DNA from: CS4-C045 sp963844115 | Lineage (GTDB): Bacteria > Planctomycetota > Planctomycetia > Pirellulales > UBA7805 | Assembly: GCA_963844115.1 (NCBI GenBank) | Contig: CAWJNN010000054.1 | Location: forward strand, 1-64,000 | Length of the DNA: 64,000 bases | Reading direction: 5' to 3' | Shown: positions 19,187 to 28,653 of the stretch, in pieces | Layout: every line of letters starts with the position of its first letter | Position numbering within the stretch: position 1 is the first letter of the stretch | The notes under the pieces: model-generated | The model's database searches: none | What the model was told of the DNA's origin: nothing | Seen by the model: only the letters and a program-made list of their open reading frames with translations | Program-made: the position numbers and the translations under genes

Positions 19187-19815
19187 CGGCTGATATGGTC
19201 GGTAACCACGGTGGTGGTGCGCCGGGCGATTTCAAATTCTTCTTCAAAGTTGGGATACTTGACGAAGACCTTGAACATGAATCGGTCCTGCTGCGCCTCC
19301 GGCAGCGGATAGGTTCCTTCCTGCTCAATCGGATTCTGCGTCGCCAGAACGAAGAAGGGTTCGGCCAGCGGGTGCCGGACGCGACCGATCGTAACCTGGC
19401 GCTCCTGCATCGCTTCCAGCAAGGCGGCTTGCGTTTTCGGCGGCGTGCGATTGATTTCATCCGCCAGGATTACATTGTTGAAGACCGGGCCTTCCAGGAA
19501 GCGAAATTCGCGCGATCCGGTCGATTTGTTCTCTTCAATAATGTCGGTGCCGGTGATGTCGGCGGGCATCAGGTCGGGCGTAAACTGGATGCGGGTAAAG
19601 GACAGGTCCAGCGCGCGGGCCAGCGTGCTGATCATCAACGTCTTCGCCAGGCCGGGAACACCTTCCAACAGGCAGTGGCCACGGCTGAACATCGAGATCA
19701 AAATTTCTTCGATGACCTCGTGCTGGCCCACAATCACCTGGCCCAGCTGGTCCAGTATTCTTTCCCGTGCTGTGCCCAGTTTCCGGACAGCATCTTGATC
19801 AGATACGGAACTCAT
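19165..19815 (-). CDS. moxR: MoxR AAA+ ATPase, N-terminal fragment with nucleotide-binding core
   Basis: The core carries Walker A 'GVPGLAKT' (residues 52-59), Walker B 'VILADE' (115-120), and the family stretches 'QVIVGQHEVIEEILI', 'PDLMPADITGTDI', 'FLEGPVFNNV', 'NRTPPKTQAALLEAM' and 'LATQNPIEQEGTYPLPEAQQDRF'. The last nine codons are out of frame with the family; the lid domain continues in the adjacent frame (18773-19186). MoxR ATPases act as chaperones that mature metal-binding or envelope complexes with DUF58 and VWA partners, exactly the genes that follow. A 157-bp gap upstream could hold a promoter, but none is convincing. Confidence 0.88.
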
Positions 19816-19972
19816 ACGTCAAATTACCTCGGATTAGAATGCTCGAATAAAAAGAGGGATGGATAAAGAAGCCAGCGCGCTGGTAGCAGAATACCGAGCG
19901 TCTTCAGCCATTGTTGGCCTTGGATTCTTGGCTTTTGACAAATCCTTCTTCGACGGTCCCTCACCTCGTTAC

Positions 19973-20476
19973 TTACCGCTGATAAATCGGTAGGCTCCCG
20001 TTGTCCAGTTGCAGAATCGTCAAGTTGATGGCGGTGGTATAGATCGGACCGATATATCCCTGCGTCCAGTAGGAGTAACCCTTTCCGTCATTGGTCGCCT
20101 CGCGCAACAACTTCTGACTGATCTTGTCGCGATAGGATTCCCAGTTTTTGCCACCCTCTCGATACATCACCTGCGAATAGTAATAGTGCGCATAATGCCA
20201 GTGGCCGAAACTCTGATTGCCGATGTCGTCAAAATTCTTTTTGCAATACTTCAGGAGCTGCGGCACATATTTCCCATCATACTCGCCGGCGTTGAACAGG
20301 CAGGCCACCGCCGCGGCGGTGATCGCAGGCCGACCGCCACCCCCTTTGGAGCTGTACTGCACGCCTCCATCTTTGGATGTACAGGTGTGAATATATTTGA
20401 CCGCCTTATCGATGATTTCCTTGGGCACTTCGATACCGGCATTGCGACAGCCCCGCAATCCTTGGACTTGCGTCAC
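19973..20476 (-). CDS. C-terminal fragment of a prenyltransferase/squalene-oxidase-repeat protein
   Basis: The frame shows alpha-alpha toroid repeats typical of the terpenoid cyclase/protein prenyltransferase superfamily: 'AVKYIHTCTSKDGGVQYSS', 'AITAAAVACLFNAGEYDG', 'FGHWHYAHYYYSQVMYREG' and 'YSYWTQGYIGPIYTTAINLTIL'. It continues the N-terminal fragment across a one-base shift. Before its first in-frame start, the sequence already reads 'AKDGGGFDEGSTTV' in this frame, so the true joint is at about 20512-20516. Confidence 0.75.
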   Translation of the reverse strand: MTQVQGLRGCRNAGIEVPKEIIDKAVKYIHTCTSKDGGVQYSSKGGGGRPAITAAAVACLFNAGEYDGKYVPQLLKYCKKNFDDIGNQSFGHWHYAHYYYSQVMYREGGKNWESYRDKISQKLLREATNDGKGYSYWTQGYIGPIYTTAINLTILQLDNGSLPIYQR

Positions 20477-20510
20477 GGTGGTCGATCCTTCATCAAATCC
20501 GCCGCCATCC

Positions 20511-21035
20511 TTAGCGCCTCAAATAGCCCCAACCTCCAGCGCCTGTTTGAGCGCGCCCGGTGAACACCACGGCGCGAGTGAGAACGTCAATCAGCTGCTC
20601 GCGCCGCCCCTCGTCCTCTTCTTCGCCCAGCACTTGGGAAAGGAACAGCATCGAGAACCCGTGACCGTAGGTGTACCGGTCGTCTCGGCGAGCGTCGCCA
20701 ATCAACCCATTGGGATTGCTGCGGCTTACCAGATAGTCGACGGCACGGCGGATGTTCTTGGAATAGGGGCCCTGTGTCGTGGTAGATCCTTCGCACAACA
20801 GCGCAATGCCCGCCATGGCCGTCATTGCCGTCGGGTAGCGACCTTCATTCGCCGACCAGTGGCCGACGCGTGACTGTTGTCGAGCGGTCCAGCCGAGCGC
20901 CCGTCCGATGACGGCATCGATGTTGCCTTCGTCAGCAGCAGTCGCCGGTTGCACCAGGCTGATCCACAGCGGGAGGATCAGCAGGGCGAGTATTTTTCTA
21001 GATAGGGAGGGCATCTTCAACGTTCCGGGATTCAT
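20511..21035 (-). CDS. N-terminal fragment of a secreted prenyltransferase/squalene-oxidase-repeat protein
   Basis: A signal peptide (about 10-34) is followed by toroid repeats: 'ALGWTARQQSRVGHWSANEG', 'PTAMTAMAGIALLCEG', 'AVDYLVSRSNPNGLIGD' and 'TYGHGFSMLFLSQVLG'. The frame stops at 'GGWGYLRR', where family members go on with a Gly/Asp-rich 'DGGGFDEGS' segment that is present in the next frame. Joined, the protein is about 353 residues. The signal peptide puts it in the periplasm, and the catalytic Asp-rich motif of true cyclases is not evident, so an all-helical binding or structural role is likely. The ATG overlaps the PQQ gene stop as ATGA. Confidence 0.78.
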   Translation of the reverse strand: MNPGTLKMPSLSRKILALLILPLWISLVQPATAADEGNIDAVIGRALGWTARQQSRVGHWSANEGRYPTAMTAMAGIALLCEGSTTTQGPYSKNIRRAVDYLVSRSNPNGLIGDARRDDRYTYGHGFSMLFLSQVLGEEEDEGRREQLIDVLTRAVVFTGRAQTGAGGWGYLRR

Positions 21036-24000
21036 TCGTCATCTTCGAAGAGGTCGATTGCTTCTTCATCGAACAGGTCGTCGTCATCCTTCTTTTGCTT
21101 AACGCCCTTGTTGAGCGCTTTTAACCATTTGCCCAGCGTCAAGCCGGATTTGGAATCTGGTCTGGCGACCCGAAGTGGTGGACCCGGTGGAATGGGCTGG
21201 TCTGTAAACGTCAATTCGAAACTGTTCTTGGGATCCTGTAGATAAATCGCAATCGCGTTGCGTGTCGGATAACAGACCACCTCGTAATAGTTGTGATGAT
21301 TGCGAGGCAAATCCTTCGGAGGAATCAGCAGGCGTCCCGTCCGTTTATCGAGAAAGGTCATCGTCATCTTTGTCTGGCTGGAGTTCTTTTCGCGTAGGAC
21401 GCGGGCAAACACGATTACCGGCGATTCGACCGGCTGGTTGGTCACAAAGCCTTGGCGATCAATCTCGGCCGGCAACGACCACAACGGTTCGCCCGTTTCG
21501 ATATCGAGCGAATAGACCCGCCCCGAAATGAAGTCGTTGGTAGAACCATTCGGCGGCGGCCACGGTCCGTAACGGTATTTGTTGTCCTGCGTTGTTGCGC
21601 CGCTGTTGGTAATCAGCATGAGGTGGTCACTGGATCGCATCAGATAGATGCCCTTCAGCTGCGGTTCCGGCTCCAGCATGCGATCGACGACCGCTTCGCC
21701 CGTTACCAGGTCCAAGAGGAAGAAGTGCCCATCGCGCTGCAGAAGGGCTAACTGCTCCATCCCGATCAGGCGGCCCATCGTGTCTTTCTTGATGGAAAAG
21801 ACCCAATCGTTTTTTTCCTCCAACGGATCGTACAGAGCCAATTCGTTGACGCCGTTTGATTTCGCTGATTTAGTCCAGGTCAAGACTTTACGGCCAATGT
21901 AGGTCCATCGTGAATTCTGATCGGGCAGATCAACGTCTTGCAGTCGTGCGCCATCCATCGTGGAAAAGATGGTTGCCTCGTTGGATTCTTCGGGTGCGAC
22001 GACAACATATTGTTCGTCGCCGAATAGCATCGACTTGTTGTTCACCCCACGATGGCGCCACATGACGTCGCCCGTGTAAGCGTCGACAGATAGCAGATCT
22101 CCGTTGCGAATGAAGGTAACACCGCCGGCCGTAATCGGTCCCAGGCGGGCCGTCTTCGTGGGATGAGCGAGGCTGGTGGCGGCGCTGTCTTGCCAGGGAG
22201 GCATTCCGCCCTCCTTACGCGAATTGCGACCACGGTACGTCGGATTGGTCGGTTCTTGGGTCGATTCATTTCGCCACAGAATTTTGCGGGTTCCGCTGCT
22301 GCCGTCGTCGGGCCGCAGCGTATCCACGGCCAGAACCTGATTGCCTACGACGGCGATCATCAGCGGGCCATCGCTACGAAGACAGCTCCATTGCCTGTTA
22401 CGGGTCCAGTGAATATTGCGCGTATTATTCCGTTGAAGCGTAACCGACCACTTGACCAGCCCATTGCCGTCCCTGGCAGTGAGCCGATTGAATTGCTCGA
22501 CGGTGACATCGACGGGATCATGCATCCGGTGATGCTCACCAAGGACGTAGATCGGTTGGGAGGGCGACGAGGGGACAATTTGTGTTTGGCGGCTATCACT
22601 AGAACCGACCTGAACTTCGGTCAGAGGCCACTGTTCCGTTAAGACGCTGCGAATACGGCTGTCCTCGGGCAGGTCGTCGTAGAGCTGCTGTCCCGTCTTT
22701 TCACCAAGGCAAACTTCCTCAGCAAATTCGGTCCGCAGTCGCTCGTAGTAATGGGCCGCTTCGCGCAGCAGGCCCTTTCGGCCGTAGACTCGGGCGAGTT
22801 GTGCTATCGCGTCACGACGCACCGCGACATCGTTCGATCGCGACAGTTCCTGCAAGATCATCGCGAATTCGAGTTCGTCGTCCGCATTGCGTAGCTTGGT
22901 GAGCAGCCGCTGCTTCACCGGGTCGGCGACCGGTAAGGCGCGAAAAAAGCGAAGATAGTTCTTCAGCGAATCGATCGATCCGTCAGCGAGTACCGCATCA
23001 CGTCGTTGTTCCAGCAATTTAACAAAATCGTTCTGACCATTATCGGCGAGCCGCGCAGCGACGCGTTCGGTCCTTGCGCGAACCCAACGGTCCAGTCGCA
23101 CCGAATGGTAGCGTTCATCCGAGACCATCGGGTTGGTGACCTGGGTTGCGTCAACAAGCTTCAGATACGAATTCGCGGCTTGAAGATGCTCGCCGATCTG
23201 CTCCTGGCCAACGGCCAATACGCGCAGAAAATTAATTTCGTCCTTGGACGAGGCAACCAGGGCTGCAATCTCATCGATAGTAACTCGATGTGCCTCGAAG
23301 TCGTTACGGAGATTTTCAAGGAGGCTGGTGAGCAACAAGTTTTGTGCTTCCAACTGATGCGCAAAGACGACGGACGCTGGGGCGGCCGTCACGGTCATCC
23401 GTGAAGCGCGACGATACGCCTCGCGAAAACTTTTGACCGCTGCCAACGAGTTTCCTGCACTGACCTGAATCTCGCCCTCTCGGAGCGTCGCCCAGATGTC
23501 CTGCGGATCCTCGACGCGCGCATGCTGGACTTTCTCTCGCAATGGTTCGATCTGATAATAAACCTGCAGGCGATCGACATTCTGCGAAATGATGTCGTCG
23601 CCGTAACTGATAAGGTTTCCTGGGATGGTTCCGTCGCGGCTGGTTAAGCGCTGCAAGATGGACGGCGCGTCGATTCGAATCTGGGCGATCTGGCCGATGC
23701 CGGCGTGATTGAGCGGTAGATAGTAATTTCCGTCGTGGTAGTATCCTCGCCCACTGGGAGTACATTTTTCCGGCAGATCCATCGGCCAGCCTTTCGCAAC
23801 TTTGCCGGTCGCCAGGTCGATGCCTGTCAAACGGTCTTTTCCCACCAGCACCGCCGTGTTGTTGTGAAGGCAGCCCAGGTAAAGCAGATCGTCGCGATCG
23901 ATTCGCCATTGAACGCGGCCATCCTTCAAGGACAGGCAGTGCATGAACTTCGATTCCGCAGGAGTAATCACCAGACGGCCGCCTGAGATTACCGCGCAGC

Positions 24001-24979
24001 TGTCCGCCCATGTCTGGCCGGGATTCACCGCCAGCGCGACGGATTGTGGCCACCCGTGGCCCCGTTGCTGAGGGTCTTCGGGTATTGGGTACTCGTAGCC
24101 CCATAGCAAGCTGCGGGCCGTCACGTCGACGCCGACAATCGCGCCCACACCGGTGGGACAAATCAACACGCCTTCGGCGAACGACGGACTAATGCCGCTC
24201 ATCTGGCGCTGATTGATTGTCTGGGGCGTCTGGGGCACGCTGGCCAGTTGCTGGGACCAAAGGAGCTTACCGCTGGAGGCTTCTAACACAACCAGACGGA
24301 CTTCGCCTTCCATTTCGACAAGGTTGTACAGACGACCTTGCATGGCCAACGGCGCGCCGAGAAAGAACGCGCTGGAAAATCGGGCGTCCCCTTCATTGGG
24401 CCCTCCGGACGACCAGAGTCGTTTCCCCTGACTCTCTTTCACGTCGTAGGCCGCCAGAACGTTGTACGACTTGCCGCTATAGACGTGGCGTCGGCCCGTG
24501 TTCGGGTCGAAAAAGCTGGATAGCGTTCCGTCGTCCTCGCGATGAAATTCCTCCAACACGTAGACGCGGTGCCCGTCGCTGGATATCGAAGAATAGGTCC
24601 GGTCGTTCCAGACCCTCTGTTTCAGGAGCGCATTCGATCTGTCTTCCGCCTCCTGCGGATCGCTGGTTTCGGTGCGTCGTGCCGTCGCTGTTTCGACTTG
24701 CCAGATCAATTTGCCGGTCCGAAAGTCAATGGCTGCCAGGCGACCGGGGACCCGCATCAGTACCATGTTGTCCAGTGCCAGCGGCTGGAAGGCAGGCAGC
24801 GCGGCAATCAGTTGGTCCGAATGGTCGCGGCGGGCCGTTTCCAAAACACTTTCGGTTTCGTTGTCCCGAGCGATACGTTGGACCCAGCGGGGACGCACTA
24901 GCAGGGGAACTCCCCCGTCACTCTGAGCAGTCCGCGAGGCATTGCCACGAAACATGATCCAGTCGGAATCGCGGCGCAC
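21032..24979 (-). CDS. Large PQQ-like beta-propeller protein with TPR segment, main fragment
   Basis: This 1315-codon frame carries an N-terminal propeller ('WIMFRGNASRTAQ', 'AAIDFRTGKLIWQVET', 'SGKLLWSQQLAS', 'GVGAIVGVDVTARSLLWGYEYP'), a helical TPR-like middle (about 480-780), and a second propeller ('DAYTGDVMWRHRGVN', 'SLDIETGEPLWSLP', 'TGRLLIPPKDLP'). The D/TG-x-x-LW strands are the PQQ/BamB repeat signature. The tail is acidic (DDDDLFDEEAIDLFEDDE). The first in-frame start is a GTG inside the domain; the true N-terminus with signal peptide and TPR is in the frame at 24918-25787. The protein is probably periplasmic or outer-membrane linked; no ligand can be stated. Confidence 0.82.
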   Translation of the reverse strand: MRRDSDWIMFRGNASRTAQSDGGVPLLVRPRWVQRIARDNETESVLETARRDHSDQLIAALPAFQPLALDNMVLMRVPGRLAAIDFRTGKLIWQVETATARRTETSDPQEAEDRSNALLKQRVWNDRTYSSISSDGHRVYVLEEFHREDDGTLSSFFDPNTGRRHVYSGKSYNVLAAYDVKESQGKRLWSSGGPNEGDARFSSAFFLGAPLAMQGRLYNLVEMEGEVRLVVLEASSGKLLWSQQLASVPQTPQTINQRQMSGISPSFAEGVLICPTGVGAIVGVDVTARSLLWGYEYPIPEDPQQRGHGWPQSVALAVNPGQTWADSCAVISGGRLVITPAESKFMHCLSLKDGRVQWRIDRDDLLYLGCLHNNTAVLVGKDRLTGIDLATGKVAKGWPMDLPEKCTPSGRGYYHDGNYYLPLNHAGIGQIAQIRIDAPSILQRLTSRDGTIPGNLISYGDDIISQNVDRLQVYYQIEPLREKVQHARVEDPQDIWATLREGEIQVSAGNSLAAVKSFREAYRRASRMTVTAAPASVVFAHQLEAQNLLLTSLLENLRNDFEAHRVTIDEIAALVASSKDEINFLRVLAVGQEQIGEHLQAANSYLKLVDATQVTNPMVSDERYHSVRLDRWVRARTERVAARLADNGQNDFVKLLEQRRDAVLADGSIDSLKNYLRFFRALPVADPVKQRLLTKLRNADDELEFAMILQELSRSNDVAVRRDAIAQLARVYGRKGLLREAAHYYERLRTEFAEEVCLGEKTGQQLYDDLPEDSRIRSVLTEQWPLTEVQVGSSDSRQTQIVPSSPSQPIYVLGEHHRMHDPVDVTVEQFNRLTARDGNGLVKWSVTLQRNNTRNIHWTRNRQWSCLRSDGPLMIAVVGNQVLAVDTLRPDDGSSGTRKILWRNESTQEPTNPTYRGRNSRKEGGMPPWQDSAATSLAHPTKTARLGPITAGGVTFIRNGDLLSVDAYTGDVMWRHRGVNNKSMLFGDEQYVVVAPEESNEATIFSTMDGARLQDVDLPDQNSRWTYIGRKVLTWTKSAKSNGVNELALYDPLEEKNDWVFSIKKDTMGRLIGMEQLALLQRDGHFFLLDLVTGEAVVDRMLEPEPQLKGIYLMRSSDHLMLITNSGATTQDNKYRYGPWPPPNGSTNDFISGRVYSLDIETGEPLWSLPAEIDRQGFVTNQPVESPVIVFARVLREKNSSQTKMTMTFLDKRTGRLLIPPKDLPRNHHNYYEVVCYPTRNAIAIYLQDPKNSFELTFTDQPIPPGPPLRVARPDSKSGLTLGKWLKALNKGVKQKKDDDDLFDEEAIDLFEDDE

Positions 24980-25787
24980 CAGGCCGACACGCGCGGCCCA
25001 TCACGCGTGAGAGCCAATTCAACGCTTGTTTTTCGTCGCCGTAGAACGGAACCCGCTGGCCGCCGATCTCGATCCAATCCGTTTTCGACTTCTGCTTCAG
25101 CCCGCTCACAACCTTCCTGGCGTTTTCCACTTCGTCGGCGCGTAGCCAGCACGACGAAAGCAAAAGGGATAACTCGGGTTCAAATTGTCGAGCGACGTGG
25201 CTGTCGTGGACGTACTGGAAGCAAAGTGCCGCACCAAGTGGGCGCCCCTGGTCCAGGTGGAATTGCCCCAGCAACAGCATCGCCCGGTAACTGGCCGCGG
25301 TATGGGCAAATCGCCGGGTAACGTCCGCTACCGATTCGATGTCAGCCTCTTTGATGGCGCGATTCAATAACGTCTCGGCGGTCCCACCGAACTGCAGCTC
25401 GTACGATTTGCGGGCCTCTGACGGAAACTGTCCAACAATCCGACGCGCCTGGTTCTTCAAGCTCACATAAGTTTGCCCGCCGCCGTCCCTGTCCGCTTCG
25501 TTGTCCTGGGCGGATGGCACGAAGTAGTCTTCTTCCGCGTTTAAGATCGCCGCCAGTGCGCGCGTGGCTTCACTATAACGACCTTGATCCATCAACTCGG
25601 CGGCCGTGTGCAGCATACGAACCAGGCTGCGATCCGGCGGCAGGAATACCGGGTCGGTCAGCCTCAGCGTTTCCTTCGTTTCCTTCTGATTCTGGCCGAA
25701 GACGGAAGCAGGTCGCTCAAGCAACGTGGTCACGAAAACCACCCCAAGCATGGCCAGCAGTCGTATCCTCCGTGGTCGAACAGGCAT
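24918..25787 (-). CDS. N-terminal fragment of the PQQ/TPR protein (signal peptide and TPR)
   Basis: A signal peptide (about 8-30) precedes TPR-like helices ('MLHTAAELMDQGRYSEATRALAAIL', 'LLLGQFHLDQGRPLGAALCFQYV', 'ELSLLLSSCWLRADEVENARKVV'). The frame reads well to 'QALNWLSRVMG' and then degrades. The neighbouring frame goes on with 'RRDSDWIMFRGN', the usual start of the propeller in such proteins, so the joint is at about 24978-25005. Joined, the protein is about 1580 residues. It is the first gene of the 25-kb minus-strand block. Confidence 0.75.
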   Translation of the reverse strand: MPVRPRRIRLLAMLGVVFVTTLLERPASVFGQNQKETKETLRLTDPVFLPPDRSLVRMLHTAAELMDQGRYSEATRALAAILNAEEDYFVPSAQDNEADRDGGGQTYVSLKNQARRIVGQFPSEARKSYELQFGGTAETLLNRAIKEADIESVADVTRRFAHTAASYRAMLLLGQFHLDQGRPLGAALCFQYVHDSHVARQFEPELSLLLSSCWLRADEVENARKVVSGLKQKSKTDWIEIGGQRVPFYGDEKQALNWLSRVMGRACRPGAPRFRLDHVSWQCLADCSE

Positions 25788-26274
25788 GATTTATCGTTCC
25801 GAAGCGATCAGAGATTAGACGGTAGGAACGGGTAGGCGGTTCCCTGGCAGATCAACTACGTTCATCCCGATCCGTCAGGGCGAACGCCCCATCCACCTGG
25901 GTTCGCCAGTGGTTCGACTGCTCATCGGCGGGATGCTCGCAAGACATAACCTTCTATGTTCCAATATTTTACAAGACGTATAGGCAAATGACAAGGAAAG
26001 CTGGATCTCCGCGACGCCACGCAAAAGGTGGCTGACGGTTGGCCGTTTGGGGACCGCTTCACGTTCAATCCGATAGGCGGCCATCGATTGGTTTTGAGCG
26101 TTTCGGTGTGCGATCGAAACGGCGGGGCCCCTCTTTTCCCCGGTTTATTCGGTTTTACGGCTTGTTTTTTTCCCTCGCTTGCTTTTCAATCATCCCGTCT
26201 GGCAGTTTTTACGTGGCCGCCAGCGGACGGACATTACCCATTTCACCGAACATTGCATGGAGGAGTGACTCGCA
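25788..26274. other. Divergent intergenic region between the PQQ/TPR and HU genes
   Basis: This 487-bp stretch has no open frame with family or codon support. It must carry the promoters of the 25-kb block (minus) and of the HU gene (plus). I do not see a good -35/-10 pair for either. A strong ribosome site for HU, GGAGGAG, sits about 10 bases before its ATG. Confidence 0.6.
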
Positions 26275-26598
26275 ATGGCAAAAACCACCGAAAAGAAACC
26301 CCCTACGAAGACTGAGATCCTCAATTCGATCGCCGAGGCGACCGAACTCTCGAAGAAAGACGTTGCCTCCGTCATGGATGCCCTTACGGATCAGATTCGA
26401 AAGGCGCTTAGCAGCCGTGGACCGGGCATGTTTACAATTCCGGGGCTCGTCAAGGTCGAGAAGAAGAAAGTACCGGCGCGGCCGGCTGAGCCGAATTGGA
26501 AAAATCCGTTTACCGGCGAAGTTCAGACCCGTCCCGCGAAGCCGGCGTCGACGAAGATCAAGGTCCGAGCGCTAAAGAACCTGAAAGATATGGTCTAA
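26275..26598 (+). CDS. HU/IHF-family DNA-binding protein
   Basis: The 107-residue basic protein matches the HU fold: helical dimerisation part 'TKTEILNSIAEATELSKKDVASVMDALTDQIRKAL', then the beta-arm region 'GMFTIPGLVKVEKKKVPARPAEPNWKNPFTGE', where HU usually has 'GR-NP-TGE', and a C-terminal Lys-rich helix. The arm differs from E. coli HU ('EPNWKNPFTGEVQ' for 'AR-GRNPQTGE'), a form I associate with planctomycetes and some other phyla. A strong ribosome site, GGAGGAG, lies upstream, and a clean terminator follows the stop by about 28 bp, so it is probably a single-gene, highly expressed transcript. Confidence 0.92.
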   Translation: MAKTTEKKPPTKTEILNSIAEATELSKKDVASVMDALTDQIRKALSSRGPGMFTIPGLVKVEKKKVPARPAEPNWKNPFTGEVQTRPAKPASTKIKVRALKNLKDMV

Positions 26599-26626
26599 CG
26601 TCCCGGCGTTGCACCAGGTAGTTATT

Positions 26627-26663
26627 AAACCGCACGGTTCGGAAACGAATCGTGCGGTTTTTT
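26627..26663 (+). terminator. Terminator of the HU gene
   Basis: A 9-bp stem, AACCGCACG / CGTGCGGTT, closes a 14-base loop and is followed by TTTT. It lies 28 bp past the HU stop. Confidence 0.88.
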
Positions 26664-26739
26664 GTGCGCTGGTCGGGTGATCGTATTGTTCCTGGGTCGA
26701 ATTGGCAGCGGTTCGAAAGGGTTCTCTGAAAGAACCGCC

Positions 26740-26787
26740 ATGATCACGGTCATGATCACGGTCATGATCACGGTCATGATCACGGTG
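26740..26787. repeat. 12-bp tandem repeat, four copies (ATGATCACGGTC)
   Basis: There are four units with one base change in the last. Each contains the palindrome TGATCA. No gene covers it. Confidence 0.92.
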
Positions 26788-26865
26788 GCGGCGTTTCCCC
26801 GGAACGGACGTTGCATCGTTTTCGATACGGGATCAGAATGCGAAGACGCACGGAAATGACTTGGG

Positions 26866-26999
26866 GAAGACGGACAGAGCGAAGACGGACAGAGCGAAGA
26901 CGGACGGCGCGAAGACGGACGGCGCGAAGACGGACGGCGCGAGACGGACGGCGCGAAGACGGACGGCGCGAAGACGGACGGCGCGAAGACGGACGGCGC
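26866..26999. repeat. 15-bp tandem repeat beside tRNA-Phe, nine units
   Basis: Two units are GAAGACGGACAGAGC and the rest GAAGACGGACGGCGC, except the sixth, which lacks one A (14 bp). The array lies 20 bp downstream of the tRNA-Phe 3' end, in its trailer. The frames open across it are low-complexity and unlikely to be translated. Confidence 0.92.
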
Positions 27000-27019
27000 G
27001 AAGAGATAAAGAAGAAGAG

Positions 27020-27092
27020 TGGACGGGGCCGGGATCGAACCGGCGACACCTGGATTTTCAGTCCAGTGCTCTACCAACTGAGCTACCCGTCC
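27020..27092 (-). tRNA. tRNA-Phe (GAA)
   Basis: The 73-nt cloverleaf has a 7-bp acceptor stem GGACGGG/CCCGTCC, the D-arm 'AGCTCAGTTGGTAGAGC', an anticodon stem CTGGA/TCCAG with loop CTGAAAA (anticodon GAA), and a T-arm with 'GGTTCGATCCC'. The discriminator is A, and CCA is not encoded. Confidence 0.97.
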
Positions 27093-27120
27093 GCGCGCAA
27101 ACTTGTGGCACTCGGCGATG

Positions 27121-27150
27121 AATGTACGCGGAACCGTCGATGGCTGTCAA
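27121..27150 (-). promoter_or_regulatory. Sigma-70-type promoter for tRNA-Phe
   Basis: On the minus strand TTGACA (27145-27150) is followed 18 bp later by TACATT (27121-27126). Transcription would start near 27114, about 22 bases before the tRNA. Confidence 0.6.
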
Positions 27151-27160
27151 CTAAGTAACA

Positions 27161-28558
27161 TCACCTAAGCAACATTACCGTGATCAGAAGGACCAGAATG
27201 ACGACGATCAATCCGACGACCGTTGCGGAAACGTAGATCCAAGTCGGTATCCGCTCGCCCATCAGACCGACCGGTCGCGAGATTTCTTGTTTAGGGATTC
27301 GAGGCGGTTTGGCTCTGGGAGCCGGTCGTGCAATGCCGGGCGTTGTTTCCTGGCTTGCCTGGTTCACCGCTTCGGTCCCTTGCGATAACTGGCTGGGGCT
27401 TTCCAAATCGTCCGGGCTTAGTTCCGGGAAATCTCGCGTATCATCGATCGGAGCACGGCCCGTGGTTCCCGAAGCATCGAGCCGCGCAAAACCCGAGGAA
27501 TCTTCCGGCAAGGGTGTCTGCACGGCGTCGTCGGTCCATGCCGCCAGCCGCTGACCGACCTCCGCGGCAGTTCCGATACGCTGGTTGGGATCTTTCTCCA
27601 TCATGTCGGCCAATACATCCAGGAAACTGTCCGACAGGTCCTGATTGTGCCGCCTGGGATGCAGGGGCGCCTCGTTTAAATGACGGTAGCATTTCTCTTG
27701 CATGGTTCCGCCCGGAAACGGTACTTCTCCGGTTACCGCGAAATACAACGTGCATCCCAGGGAATAGATATCGCTGGCGGCGGTTACCTTGCTGGGTGAA
27801 AGAATCTGTTCCGGCGCCAGGTAGTCAGCCGTACCGACAATTCGACCCTTGCGAGGATCTTCGTTCCCAGGATCTTCGTGCAGAAATCCTGCCAACCCGA
27901 CATCCAGCACCTTCGTCTTCCCGTCGGGGGTCACCATCAAGTTGCCGGGCTTTACATCGCGGTGGATCATTCCCTGTTCATGCGCGTGTTGCAGTCCCGA
28001 CGCGGCTTGCGAGATGATCGTGGCGGCGTCGCGTTGAGTCAGCGGGCCGCGCTCGCGAACCAGTCGCCGCAAATCGGCTCCAGGTACAAACTCCGTCACC
28101 AGGTAATAGACGTTGCCGTCGTGGCCCGCATCGTAGGCCCGTACCAGATTCGGGTCATCTAACCTGGCGAGCGTACGGATCTCGTGATGGAAGCTCTTAA
28201 TCGCTGACGGTGTCGATTTGCTTTTCGGCAAAACCTTGATGGCGACGACGCGGCCCATCAACGAGTGTTCCGCCTTGAACACCTGCCCCATGCCGCCCTG
28301 ACCTAACGAATCCACAATTTGGTAATCGTTCAGGTTAAACTTCGAACGCCCGGCGCGAAGCTGCTGAGCCTGCCAGCGGTTCAGCATTCCCAGCTCGACC
28401 ATCTTGTTTGCCAGCTGCACGTCCGTGACGTGCGTAAGCTGAGCGCCGATGGCAATCGATTCTGCCGACAGGGCTGCCAGCGCTTGTTTGACCTGTTCGT
28501 CCGTTAACAGACAACTAGCTTGGACTGCCGTAAGGAATTTGGAGGAGCTTGCGTTCAT
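27161..28558 (-). CDS. Membrane-anchored Hanks-type Ser/Thr protein kinase
   Basis: The kinase domain spans about residues 79-345, with P-loop 'GQGGMGQV' (86-93), the lysine of 'VAIKVL' (Lys108), the catalytic loop 'HRDVKPGN' (199-206) and activation segment 'DVG' (219-221, usual DFG) through 'GTADYLAPEQ'. An N-terminal helical domain of about 75 residues ('FLTAVQASCLLTDEQVKQALAAL') is of a type seen in many planctomycete kinases. A Pro/Ser-rich linker leads to one C-terminal membrane helix (about 439-462), so the kinase faces the cytoplasm and there is no extracellular sensor. Catalytic residues look intact. It stands alone between tRNA-Phe and the pseudouridine synthase gene; substrates are unknown. 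Confidence 0.93.
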   Translation of the reverse strand: MNASSSKFLTAVQASCLLTDEQVKQALAALSAESIAIGAQLTHVTDVQLANKMVELGMLNRWQAQQLRAGRSKFNLNDYQIVDSLGQGGMGQVFKAEHSLMGRVVAIKVLPKSKSTPSAIKSFHHEIRTLARLDDPNLVRAYDAGHDGNVYYLVTEFVPGADLRRLVRERGPLTQRDAATIISQAASGLQHAHEQGMIHRDVKPGNLMVTPDGKTKVLDVGLAGFLHEDPGNEDPRKGRIVGTADYLAPEQILSPSKVTAASDIYSLGCTLYFAVTGEVPFPGGTMQEKCYRHLNEAPLHPRRHNQDLSDSFLDVLADMMEKDPNQRIGTAAEVGQRLAAWTDDAVQTPLPEDSSGFARLDASGTTGRAPIDDTRDFPELSPDDLESPSQLSQGTEAVNQASQETTPGIARPAPRAKPPRIPKQEISRPVGLMGERIPTWIYVSATVVGLIVVILVLLITVMLLR

Positions 28559-28653
28559 TGGTGATCAATGGAAGTGTCTTGGTTCAGCCTATCAGGCTGC
28601 TGCCTAGCGCCAAGCCTCTGCTCGCCAAAATGATCGATTATATCAGACGAAAA

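Noticed and set aside
26780..27121. Basic repeat proteins over the 15-bp array and tRNA-Phe
   Set aside because: They cross a tRNA gene and consist of repeat units only.
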